NCBI GenBank assembly: GCA_002296965.1
Contig: DBIW01000043.1
Location: forward strand, 1-31,406
Direction of reading: 5' to 3'
From: Treponema sp. UBA792
GTDB lineage: Bacteria; Spirochaetota; Spirochaetia; Treponematales; Treponemataceae
DNA: 31,406 bases
Both the position numbers and the translations under genes were made by a program. Below the pieces are notes generated by a model. It saw only the letters and a list, made by a program, of their open reading frames with translations, did not search any database and was not told the DNA's origin. Shown here one piece after another: positions 1 through 7,013 of this stretch (position 1 is its first letter; each line of letters starts with the position of its first letter).

Positions 1-870
1 GGCAAGTATATTGTGCTTGGAACTAAAAATAACTGTCTTTGCGTTTTCGACGCAGGCAGCGGCAATCTGATAAAAACGCTTTCGCTTGGAAAATCAGAAA
101 GCTTTTCCGCCGGAACATTCAGTCCTGACGGCGAAAAAATTCTCTTTACAACAAAAAAAGGAAATCTTTATCTATGGAAATGGCTTGCTGACGACAGCGG
201 ACTTGAGCTTTCTCAGGAGGAGCCTGATTTTGAGGAAAATCCATTAAAAGACGGGACTGGCAAAATTTCGGCTGCAAGCGTAAGCGGTTCTTCTGTCGGT
301 GATAGCGGCAGCACGTCTGCCGGAACTTCAGGAAAATTGCACGCTTTTGGTGACAACAGGCGAAAAGAAGGATTTTATGCGGATTTGCAGCTGGACTGTT
401 CTACGGTTCCAGAGCCTTTCCTGTTTGCTTTGGGCGCGGACTTTTCTTTTATTTCCTGCGATGTTTTAAAGCCGTTTTTTATCGGCGGCAGAATCAGGCC
501 GTTTGTCGCTTTTTCAAAAGACAATTTTCCATATAACTACACGCTTAACGGAGAACATTTGGACAGTCCTTGCCTTTCCGGAATATGTTTTTCTGTGCCT
601 TTCGGCATTTTTATATTGCCGTTTTCAGACAAGGATATTGCTGTTGGCGCGGAAGTTTCTGTCGGCGCGAGCCTTTTGTATTTATGGAACCGGAAGATCG
701 GGGCTGACTTCTACAGTTCCAGGATTTTTCCGTCGTTTAATTTTTCGGGGCGGATCCAGCTTGAATTCAAGTTTTTGAGCGTTTTCGCAGGCGTATCATG
801 GGATTCAATCTTGAAATTTTGCGCAAGCGCAGGGGCGGGCGTCTGTTTCCGTCTGGACAGGAAAAAATGA
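1..870 (+). CDS. WD40-repeat protein with C-terminal barrel-like domain (5' end missing)
   Basis: The frame is open from base 1, so the gene begins outside the window and the GTG at 13 is not its start. The first 60 or so visible residues read as a WD40 blade (GTKNNCLCVFDAGSGNLIKT, FSPDGEKILF, LYLWKW). A low-complexity Gly/Ser/Asp linker follows at about residues 75-115. The last 170 residues alternate aromatic and small residues in short strands with Gly turns, like an outer-membrane beta-barrel. The combination suggests a surface or periplasmic scaffold with a barrel anchor. The stop overlaps the next start (ATGA at 867-870), so the two genes are translationally coupled. WD40 is well supported; the barrel is inferred from composition. 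No enzyme motif is seen. Confidence 0.65.
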   Translation, partial: GKYIVLGTKNNCLCVFDAGSGNLIKTLSLGKSESFSAGTFSPDGEKILFTTKKGNLYLWKWLADDSGLELSQEEPDFEENPLKDGTGKISAASVSGSSVGDSGSTSAGTSGKLHAFGDNRRKEGFYADLQLDCSTVPEPFLFALGADFSFISCDVLKPFFIGGRIRPFVAFSKDNFPYNYTLNGEHLDSPCLSGICFSVPFGIFILPFSDKDIAVGAEVSVGASLLYLWNRKIGADFYSSRIFPSFNFSGRIQLEFKFLSVFAGVSWDSILKFCASAGAGVCFRLDRKK

Positions 871-1379
871 GCGGAAAGATATTCAAGTTAAAAAACTTCG
901 GCCAATTTTATGTTTTTCTCATTCTGATTCTCACAGTGAGTTTTGTTTCGTGCGCAAATTCAGTCAACTCAATGCTTTTGGACTACAACTCAGGATTTTC
1001 CTCGGACGTTTCTGTGAAAAAATCCAGCGAAGCCCTTTCGCCTGGCGACGACGGATTTAACGCGGACAATATGCTTTGTCCAACTTATTTTGTCGCAAGC
1101 GATGCCACCTTGAATCTCTACGGCCCTGAAAACTGCTCTTCATACAAATGGAAGTTTTTGCAGATTGAACAGGTTACGGAGCTTAATCTGACATATTCAG
1201 CTGAAAAGTCTGTTGCATACAGTCTCAGCAACGGTTCATCTGAAGTTTCAAGGGCGTTTATTTTGTATATTCCCTCTTCTGGTCTTGAGACGGGAACTTA
1301 CAAGCTCACATTAACAGTAACGGACAAGGAGGGTAAAGAATACAGCGACAACTGTAAAATTGTGGTTTATCAGCCTTGA
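867..1379 (+). CDS. Small lipoprotein with Ig/PKD-like domain
   Basis: This 170-residue protein starts at ATG 867, which overlaps the upstream stop and has AGGA about five bases before it. An in-frame ATG at 798 lies inside the upstream gene and would hide the signal peptide, so 867 is preferred. The N-terminus has a basic region, a hydrophobic core (FYVFLILILTVSFVSC) and a lipobox-type VSC, so export and lipidation are likely. The C-terminal half has the pattern of one Ig or PKD-like beta-sandwich (SYKWKF, then GTYKLTLTVTDKEGKEYSDN). It sits between a WD40/barrel protein and a larger lipoprotein, presumably in one envelope operon. The exact function is unknown. Confidence 0.7.
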   Translation: MSGKIFKLKNFGQFYVFLILILTVSFVSCANSVNSMLLDYNSGFSSDVSVKKSSEALSPGDDGFNADNMLCPTYFVASDATLNLYGPENCSSYKWKFLQIEQVTELNLTYSAEKSVAYSLSNGSSEVSRAFILYIPSSGLETGTYKLTLTVTDKEGKEYSDNCKIVVYQP

Positions 1380-1427
1380 AAAAGTACAGGCGAATATTTC
1401 AAGCATTTTATTTTTGGAGGAAAAATA

Positions 1428-3404
1428 ATGAAATTAAAAGGAAAAATTGTTTCACGCGCAGCAAGTTTTTTTGTTGCCGCTGCCGCAATGTTCTTTTGCG
1501 CTTCCTGTGCAAATCAGCTTAGCGGAGGATATGTTTCTGACTCAGACGGAAAGTCAAAAACATTGAATATCGCAGTCACGAACTATTCAGAACTTGCTTC
1601 TGGCTCTTCAAGAAGCCTTGCCTCATCAAGAACAATAATGCCAGACTCTTATGATTCTGACGGCGTGGACCTTTATATCTACGGTGTGGCTGCGACCGGC
1701 GATGCGTTTACTGCTCCTGTGAAAGTGGAATTTGAGGGAAATACAGACGGCGCAGGAGGTGCCGCCTCAAAGACCGTCGGAAAAATAAAGATAGACGCTG
1801 AGGCTGCAATCTGGGAATTTACCCTTGCCGCGGTAGCAAAGAACGATGTGCCGGCAACGCTTGATGAAATGAAAGAAAAGGCGGTTCTTATCGGCTACGC
1901 TTCTCTTGATATGACTTACGGCGACACTGCAAAATTCACGCTTTCTCCTGACGGTCTTACAAAAGAGGCTTCTGTTGCAATGAAGCTTTATAATGACGGC
2001 TGGACAACTCCAGACGGCTACACAATAAAAGCCGGCATTTACAAGCTTACTGACGGAGCGGACGCGACAGATAAAGGCGACGGAAGCGGAAACACGACTG
2101 CCCAAGACATTGCCTCGCTTGAGACTTCAGAACCTGTGGCTGCAAATTATTCACTTGCTTCAATGGCGCCTGGAACTTATCTTTTCAAGGTAACTTACAC
2201 AAGCGATGCCACAAAGAAAAGCTTTGTCTGGAGCGACACACTTATCGTTCTTCCGGGAAAGGCTGTTGACAGCTCAATTGCAATTCCAAATGTGATTGGC
2301 GAAGTGCCTTCTGCTCCGGCAGATTTCAAGGCAAGCTATGAAGCGAACAGTGAAGATGAAAGAATCGGTTATTATACAGTTGATTTTGAATGGGCTCGCG
2401 GCTCTAAAAACGAGCTTTCCTACGAGCTTGAAGTTCTGCCTCTTGCGGACTTTGCAACTACAGCCGCCCTTCCAGCAAGCGATGATGAATGGACTTCTGC
2501 GTCAGCTGCTTCGGGAGCTGACGCTCTTGTATTTGACGCAAAATTCTCTTCATCCGATTTTTATGGCTCAGGTTCTCTCTTGACAGGAAACACTGCGGCT
2601 GCCGCTTATCTTGAGCTTGGAGTGCGCTATGGCGCAAGAATTCGCGCTGTAAACGATGCCGGAAAATCAGACTGGGCGTACGTAGCTGTTGACGGCGCAA
2701 AGGGAACTGCGTTTACAAGCGCGGTAATCAGCCGCTACAGAATCACATATAATCTTAACGGCGGTGTTTATTATGCAGACGGAGACACTTCAAAAACCGG
2801 CTCAGCTGTAAATATCGTGAAATATTCCTGTGAAGAAACGTCAGCCGGCAATGCGATATTGCAGCCGGACGGAAACGGAGCCGACGGACTTTTGAAAGCC
2901 ACATCTGATGCGGACTCTGCCGCTTGGAGCGCATGGGCAAATGGCGACGGCACTAAGCTTACTGAAACTGCGTACACTGGTTCTGCAAACCTTGAGCTTT
3001 TCGCAAAATACTCAAACGGCGCCCAGGATGTGGAATTCCTGCAGAAAGAAGATTACTTTATCAAAGGCGCTTGGCTTACTGTTGACGGAACTCAGTTTAC
3101 AGACGGACAAAAAACTTTGACCATTGACGCTTCTGTAAAAACTTCTTCCACATGGAACTTCAAGCCAGCTGCCGACGGCAATAAAATCACAGATGAATTC
3201 AAATATGATTCTGTGACGCTTGCCTTTACAAAAGGAGGCCAGACATATTGGTCTGGAACAGAAAATGATGTTGGAACTGCCGGACATGATTTTGAACTTC
3301 CGCTTTCAAAGCTCAATGTCGGAACTTATCAGATTACAGTCAGCGCAAGATATTCAACAAACATTTATGTTTCCTATCCGGTAACAGTAACAATCACACG
3401 GTAA
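1428..3404 (+). CDS. Large lipoprotein with FnIII-like domain and InlB-type repeat
   Basis: The 658-residue product has a signal peptide ending in a lipobox (MFFCASC), so it is probably an envelope lipoprotein. A strong GGAGG lies seven bases before ATG 1428. The N-terminal 290 residues are beta-rich and unassigned. About residues 293-424 look like a fibronectin type III domain (from PSAPADFKAS to ARIRAVNDAGKSDWAYV). Residues 436-534 resemble an InlB/Listeria-Bacteroides repeat (YRITYNLNGGVYYADG at its start, LELFAKY at its end). The last 120 residues look Ig-like (LNVGTYQITVSARYS). These modules are typical of surface adhesion or ligand-binding proteins. It is the last gene of the + strand operon and is followed by a hairpin at 3417-3467. 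Confidence 0.7.
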   Translation: MKLKGKIVSRAASFFVAAAAMFFCASCANQLSGGYVSDSDGKSKTLNIAVTNYSELASGSSRSLASSRTIMPDSYDSDGVDLYIYGVAATGDAFTAPVKVEFEGNTDGAGGAASKTVGKIKIDAEAAIWEFTLAAVAKNDVPATLDEMKEKAVLIGYASLDMTYGDTAKFTLSPDGLTKEASVAMKLYNDGWTTPDGYTIKAGIYKLTDGADATDKGDGSGNTTAQDIASLETSEPVAANYSLASMAPGTYLFKVTYTSDATKKSFVWSDTLIVLPGKAVDSSIAIPNVIGEVPSAPADFKASYEANSEDERIGYYTVDFEWARGSKNELSYELEVLPLADFATTAALPASDDEWTSASAASGADALVFDAKFSSSDFYGSGSLLTGNTAAAAYLELGVRYGARIRAVNDAGKSDWAYVAVDGAKGTAFTSAVISRYRITYNLNGGVYYADGDTSKTGSAVNIVKYSCEETSAGNAILQPDGNGADGLLKATSDADSAAWSAWANGDGTKLTETAYTGSANLELFAKYSNGAQDVEFLQKEDYFIKGAWLTVDGTQFTDGQKTLTIDASVKTSSTWNFKPAADGNKITDEFKYDSVTLAFTKGGQTYWSGTENDVGTAGHDFELPLSKLNVGTYQITVSARYSTNIYVSYPVTVTITR

Positions 3405-3416
3405 ATTCCTTAAACC

Positions 3417-3467
3417 AAAGCAGTCCGCACAAAAAAAAGAAATACTTGATTTTTGTGCGGATTGCTT
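3417..3467 (+). terminator. Hairpin terminator after the lipoprotein operon
   Basis: Arms at 3417-3434 and 3450-3467 pair over 18 bp with one G-U pair. The left arm reads AAAGCAGTCCGCACAAAA. The hairpin begins 12 bases after the stop at 3404. The stem carries A on the left and T on the right, so it could act in both directions. The downstream T-tract on the + strand is short (TTTAT). Confidence 0.6.
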
Positions 3468-3481
3468 TATCTCTCATTTTC

Positions 3482-3525
3482 TATTACTCAAAATTAAATT
3501 AAATTTTTATTGATTTTGAGTAATA
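3482..3525. repeat. 13-bp perfect inverted repeat overlapping a -35 box
   Basis: The arms TATTACTCAAAAT (3482-3494) and ATTTTGAGTAATA (3513-3525) are exact reverse complements around an AT-rich centre. The right arm overlaps the -35 box and spacer of the + promoter at 3510-3538. A regulator-binding site is possible. A hairpin in read-through transcript is the alternative. Confidence 0.5.
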
Positions 3526-3538
3526 AGCATATTATACT
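3510..3538 (+). promoter_or_regulatory. Sigma-70-like promoter facing into a gene-free stretch
   Basis: TTGATT at 3510-3515, a 17-base spacer, and TATACT at 3533-3538 predict a start near 3545. No coding gene lies downstream on this strand before the convergent gene at 3742. Confidence 0.5.
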
Positions 3539-3544
3539 CGTAGG

Positions 3545-3713
3545 CTAAATAAACACAGAAGATATAAAGGTAATAACCGGGATTAGCCGTTGCGGAAAAT
3601 TTTCCACCACCATAACAAAATTGTGTTGTTACTCTGTGTAAAACATAAAAAATGCGAAAAAACAGGGGATTTCCCGAAAGCTTCCATGCGCTTATCGGGA
3701 ATCCCCTGTTTAT
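3545..3713 (+). ncRNA. Candidate small RNA between convergent genes
   Basis: The whole stretch 3405-3741 lacks a gene. Downstream of the promoter at 3510-3538 the sequence can fold. ACACAGA (3553-3559) pairs with TCTGTGT (3633-3639). Right next to it GTAATAAC (3570-3577) pairs with GTTGTTAC (3625-3632) with one G-U, leaving a 10-base left bulge. The inner part holds the palindrome GGAAAATTTTCC (3594-3605). A strong hairpin at 3660-3711 could form the 3' end. I do not recognise the family: SRP RNA, tmRNA and common riboswitch motifs are not seen. The weak T-tract on this strand and lack of expression data keep confidence low. Confidence 0.35.
3647..3711 (-). terminator. Rho-independent terminator of the 3742-5721 lipoprotein gene
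   Basis: Arms at 3660-3677 and 3695-3711 pair over 17 bp (AAACAGGGGATTTCCCGA on the left) with one bulged base. Read on the - strand the hairpin follows the stop at 3742 and is followed by T6 and a second T6. This is a textbook intrinsic terminator for the - strand gene. It may also act on the + strand. Confidence 0.8.
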
Positions 3714-3741
3714 TTAACGGAGCGGGCAGCACCCGAACCGA

Positions 3742-5721
3742 TTAGAATTCTTTAATAATATTTTCTCCGTAAGCATTCTTTATCGTTCCGTCATACACTT
3801 TGCCGTTGTAAGTCTCGTATGCGAAGATATACTGCTTGTCTGCCGTTGTAAAGTCAATCACGTAGGCATTTGTATTTCTTGGCAGCAAGCGACCACTAGT
3901 CAAATCGTAAAAATCGTCTTCACCAATTTTCTTCGCTGTAACTGGAACGGCAATATTTTTTGCTGCGGCAGAATCATTTGACAATGAGTACGGAGAAGCC
4001 ATCCAGGTTATGGCCGGAGTTTCGTAAGTGGTAGTAAGAGTTCCGTTTACGTTCAGCTTTTTAATCTCTCTTTCCGCCACGGTGAATATTCTTGATTTAC
4101 CGTCTGAATACGTACCATAATATTCGATACTGACACATTCCAACGGTGTCGTAACAAGAGGGTCTACGGGCACAGTTGCGGTTCCTGTTTTGGTTCCGTC
4201 ATAATCAAAGCAAATGGTGTATTCAACCGTATAAACCTCATCAGCTGAGGTGCGGCTGAATTCCTGCGTCATGAGGTTCGGCTCAGAAAGCAGATTGGAG
4301 TCGGAAAGCGTGACATCTACCTTTTCCGGTCCGGAAATCAGAGTTCCTTTTTTCGGTTCTGTTTTCGTTGCCTTAACATAGTCCTTGTAAACATTCTTCG
4401 TCACCGTCCAGGTCACCTTTTCGGTTACAGATTCTCCTTTATATTTAGGATACGCCCAGCAAAGTCTGTAAGATGCCTTGTCAGCGGAAGTATATACAGC
4501 TTGGGCAGTTTCGTCCCATGTAACAGCATAAGAGGCCAGTTTTCCACTACCCTCCGTTGAAGCACGCTTGTTGTTATGGTAGGCATAAATCTTGAATTCT
4601 TTTCCGTCAAGGCTTGCATCATATCCAAGAACCGCCTTCATCTTGTTTTCCGCAGAATCAAATTCAGGAACGGAGAAAGCGGCCTTCATCCAGGCAGCCT
4701 CCTTGGAAGACTCCGTAGAGCCCTTCACATAGAAATAATACGTCAGATCCTTTGTGTTAACCTTGCCGTTTACCTTAGGCGCTGTCCACAGAAGCTCGAA
4801 ATTCTTCTTGTCCGCGGAAATTCTGGGGACAAGTCCGGTGAAACTCAGCTCAACATTATCCGCAGCCTCAACACTGACCTCGCCTGCCTTGAACTTTTTG
4901 GCGGCATAATAGCCATTTCCATCAGCAATCTTGGCATAAACGACATTCTTTCCGATTATCGGCGCGGCGAATCTGGCGTTTCCAAGAGATGAAGCTGAAA
5001 GAGGAACATCTTTTTCGCCTTTTTTTTCTGTTTTCTTCATGACAAAATCAACTGTCTCGGAAGCGTCCTCCGACTCGACCGTATAGGTGTATGTCAGGTA
5101 CGGAACGGCCTCGACAGAAACAACAATCTGTCCCTTTGAATCAAGAGAAACCGAAGATGCCGGCTCCTGCAGTTTCTTCAGATTCCCCTCAGATTTGTCG
5201 GAATAGTCATAATCGGCAAACTGAATTCTGTCCTTTTTGGTGTCTCCGTCAAGATTATACGGAACCTGATACACAACCGCCGAATTGAATCCGTTGTTCA
5301 CGGCCTTCACGTCAACCGAAGTCCAGTCGCTGCTGCCGATAACGTCGGCATAATTGACCATGCTCCTGATTCTGCCGCTTGCGCCGGAAGAGACGGCCTG
5401 TACGCTGTACGTGAAATTCTGTCCGTCAACCCACTCGTTGTCAGTCGAAATCCTATCCACATAAGACAAATCCTTAGTAGTTCCTGCAAGTGTTTTTGTC
5501 TCATTTGTGTCCCTGTTGATTCTGACAAGCGTATATCCGGAACAGTCCTGCACAGGATTCCATGAAATGAACACGACTCCGGGCATTGCCTTTGCCTTCA
5601 GATTGGACGGAGCGCCTATACGGTACACATAGTCAGAAGGCGTCTGCTGCTGACAACCGATGAATGTTCCTGCCGCCAGTGCCCCCGCAAGAACAAACGC
5701 AAATCTGTTGATTTTTTTCAC
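3742..5721 (-). CDS. Large lipoprotein with FnIII-like domains, under a poly-G promoter
   Basis: The product is 659 residues if it starts at GTG 5721. The TTG at 5727 abuts the AGGAG Shine-Dalgarno, while the GTG sits six bases after it, so the GTG is chosen. The N-terminus is MKKINRFAFVLAGALAAGTF, then a lipobox ending IGC, so it is exported and lipidated. About residues 36-130 form a fibronectin type III-like domain (APSNLKAKAMPGVVFISWNP, then YTLVRINRD). Further beta-rich repeats follow with similar spacing (LVPRISADKKNFELLWTAP and YRLCWAYPKYKG). No catalytic motif is seen, so a surface binding or structural role is inferred. A ten-G run in its promoter spacer suggests on/off expression. 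It ends before an intrinsic terminator. Confidence 0.7.
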   Translation of the reverse strand: MKKINRFAFVLAGALAAGTFIGCQQQTPSDYVYRIGAPSNLKAKAMPGVVFISWNPVQDCSGYTLVRINRDTNETKTLAGTTKDLSYVDRISTDNEWVDGQNFTYSVQAVSSGASGRIRSMVNYADVIGSSDWTSVDVKAVNNGFNSAVVYQVPYNLDGDTKKDRIQFADYDYSDKSEGNLKKLQEPASSVSLDSKGQIVVSVEAVPYLTYTYTVESEDASETVDFVMKKTEKKGEKDVPLSASSLGNARFAAPIIGKNVVYAKIADGNGYYAAKKFKAGEVSVEAADNVELSFTGLVPRISADKKNFELLWTAPKVNGKVNTKDLTYYFYVKGSTESSKEAAWMKAAFSVPEFDSAENKMKAVLGYDASLDGKEFKIYAYHNNKRASTEGSGKLASYAVTWDETAQAVYTSADKASYRLCWAYPKYKGESVTEKVTWTVTKNVYKDYVKATKTEPKKGTLISGPEKVDVTLSDSNLLSEPNLMTQEFSRTSADEVYTVEYTICFDYDGTKTGTATVPVDPLVTTPLECVSIEYYGTYSDGKSRIFTVAEREIKKLNVNGTLTTTYETPAITWMASPYSLSNDSAAAKNIAVPVTAKKIGEDDFYDLTSGRLLPRNTNAYVIDFTTADKQYIFAYETYNGKVYDGTIKNAYGENIIKEF

Positions 5722-5815
5722 AACCAACTCCTGATAATAGTTTTTGTTTTGAATTCAGGGGAAACTGGTGAACAGATATACAAGGCAAACACTCCCGCAG
5801 ACAAAACATCAAGAC

Positions 5816-5843
5816 ATCTTACCCCCCCCCCGCACATTGTCAA
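5816..5843 (-). promoter_or_regulatory. Promoter with poly-G spacer, likely phase-variable
   Basis: On the - strand TTGACA (5843-5838) is followed by ATGTGC and ten G (5831-5822), then TAAGAT (5821-5816). The spacer is 16 bases. One added G would give the optimum of 17, and a loss would give 15. The start would be near 5809, leaving about 87 bases of leader before GTG 5721. Homopolymer runs between -35 and -10 are a known phase-variation device (Neisseria porA), and poly-G tracts affect promoters of Treponema pallidum tpr genes. Confidence 0.75.
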
Positions 5844-5955
5844 GTGTTTTTGAATTTCTCCTGATTCCGCTTATTTTGAGGGAAATTTATCCTGCGCAAC
5901 CGGCAGTTGCGGAAATTCCAAGCGGAATTGCTACAAAAAAATACGCAATCCGGGT

Positions 5956-5961
5956 TATAAT
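5956..5961 (+). promoter_or_regulatory. -10 box for the XRE regulator gene
   Basis: A perfect TATAAT lies at 5956-5961, 42 bases before the ATG at 6004. No good -35 is seen at 16-18 bases upstream. A direct repeat of GCGGAA (5909 and 5922) lies further upstream and might be a binding site, but this is weak. GGGGGA at 5995-6000 is the Shine-Dalgarno. Confidence 0.45.
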
Positions 5962-6003
5962 CATGTAGGATTCAATTCAGAGCAATAGCTTTATGGGGGA
6001 AAA

Positions 6004-6990
6004 ATGACATTAAACGAAAAAATCGCGGTTCTCCGCAAGTCAAAAGGATGGTCGCAGGAGGAGCTGGCTGAAAAACTGGATGTGTCAAGGCAGTCGGTAT
6101 CAAAATGGGAAAGCGGAGAATCCGTTCCTGAACTCTCAAAAATAATCGGGCTGTCGGAGCTTTTCGGAGTAACGGCTGACACCCTTATAAAGGAAGAAAT
6201 GGATATTCCCGGAAGTTCCGCAGAAACCGCAAAAAACGGCGGGCAGAGCTGCGGAGACAAAACAAGAACAGTCCGGCGCGCCGACGCGGAGAATTTTATC
6301 AGACTTACGGCGGAATTCTCCAGAAAGCTCGCGGTTTGCGTCGCGTTCCTTATCCTTTCTCCGGTTCCGCTGATTTTCCTTGCAGGCGCAAACAGTTACG
6401 GAATTCTTCCTGTCTCGGAGAAGGCTGCCGCCGGAATCGGAATCTCGGTCCTCATGCTGATTGTGACCGCTGCCGTCGCAGGAATAATAATGAGCTCATT
6501 CTCCGTCAAGAAATATGAATTCCTCGAAAAAGAGAATTTCATGACCGACACGGAGACGGAAAAATTCATCCGGGCATCGGCGGAAAATTTCATGCCGAAA
6601 TTCCGCAGCTACATAACTTCGGGCGTAGTCCTCTGCATTGTCTCCGTGATTCCGCTGATTGCGGTAAGCTCGCTGGAAATAGGGGAGATTCACGTAATCT
6701 GTACGGTCTGCTCGCTTCTCATCATGGTCGCGGCCGGTGTGTTTCTGCTCGTGCTCGGCGGAACAAGAAATTCCGCATATCAGAAACTGCTTCAGCAGGA
6801 TGAATTCTCCGAGGAGAACAAGAGGCTCAGCAGCAGAACAAAAAATTTTAACGACGCATTCTGGCCGCTCGTCGTTTTCCTGTACCTTCTGCTGAGCTTC
6901 ACCACGAAGCGTTGGGACATAACCTGGCTTATCTGGCCTGCAGCGGCGGCTGTGTTTCCGCTTGTCAGGAGCATAATCGCAAAACGCTAG
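6004..6990 (+). CDS. Membrane-anchored XRE-family transcriptional regulator
   Basis: The 328-residue protein starts at ATG 6004 after GGGGGA. Residues 1-65 are a Cro/C1-type helix-turn-helix (EKIAVLRKSKGWSQEELAEK, then LDVSRQSVSKWESGESVPEL). This part is known to bind DNA. The rest has about six hydrophobic segments (for example KLAVCVAFLILSPVPLIFLA, ISVLMLIVTAAVAGIIMSS, VICTVCSLLIMVAAGVFLLV), so the regulator is likely held in the membrane. Such XRE-plus-membrane proteins are common in Firmicutes and may have arrived by transfer. It diverges from the phase-variable lipoprotein gene and converges on GH115. The signal it senses and its target are unknown. Confidence 0.8.
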   Translation: MTLNEKIAVLRKSKGWSQEELAEKLDVSRQSVSKWESGESVPELSKIIGLSELFGVTADTLIKEEMDIPGSSAETAKNGGQSCGDKTRTVRRADAENFIRLTAEFSRKLAVCVAFLILSPVPLIFLAGANSYGILPVSEKAAAGIGISVLMLIVTAAVAGIIMSSFSVKKYEFLEKENFMTDTETEKFIRASAENFMPKFRSYITSGVVLCIVSVIPLIAVSSLEIGEIHVICTVCSLLIMVAAGVFLLVLGGTRNSAYQKLLQQDEFSEENKRLSSRTKNFNDAFWPLVVFLYLLLSFTTKRWDITWLIWPAAAAVFPLVRSIIAKR

Positions 6991-7013
6991 AAAACGGAAA
7001 CACCCGCGCAGGC

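Noticed and set aside
3545..3713. Known RNA family (SRP RNA, 6S, tmRNA, c-di-GMP riboswitch)
   Set aside because: The hallmark sequence motifs of these families are not seen, so the candidate RNA is left unnamed.
5722..6003. Small + strand open frame across the poly-C run (5768-5968)
   Set aside because: It has no ribosome site and no signal, and the region is explained by two divergent promoters.
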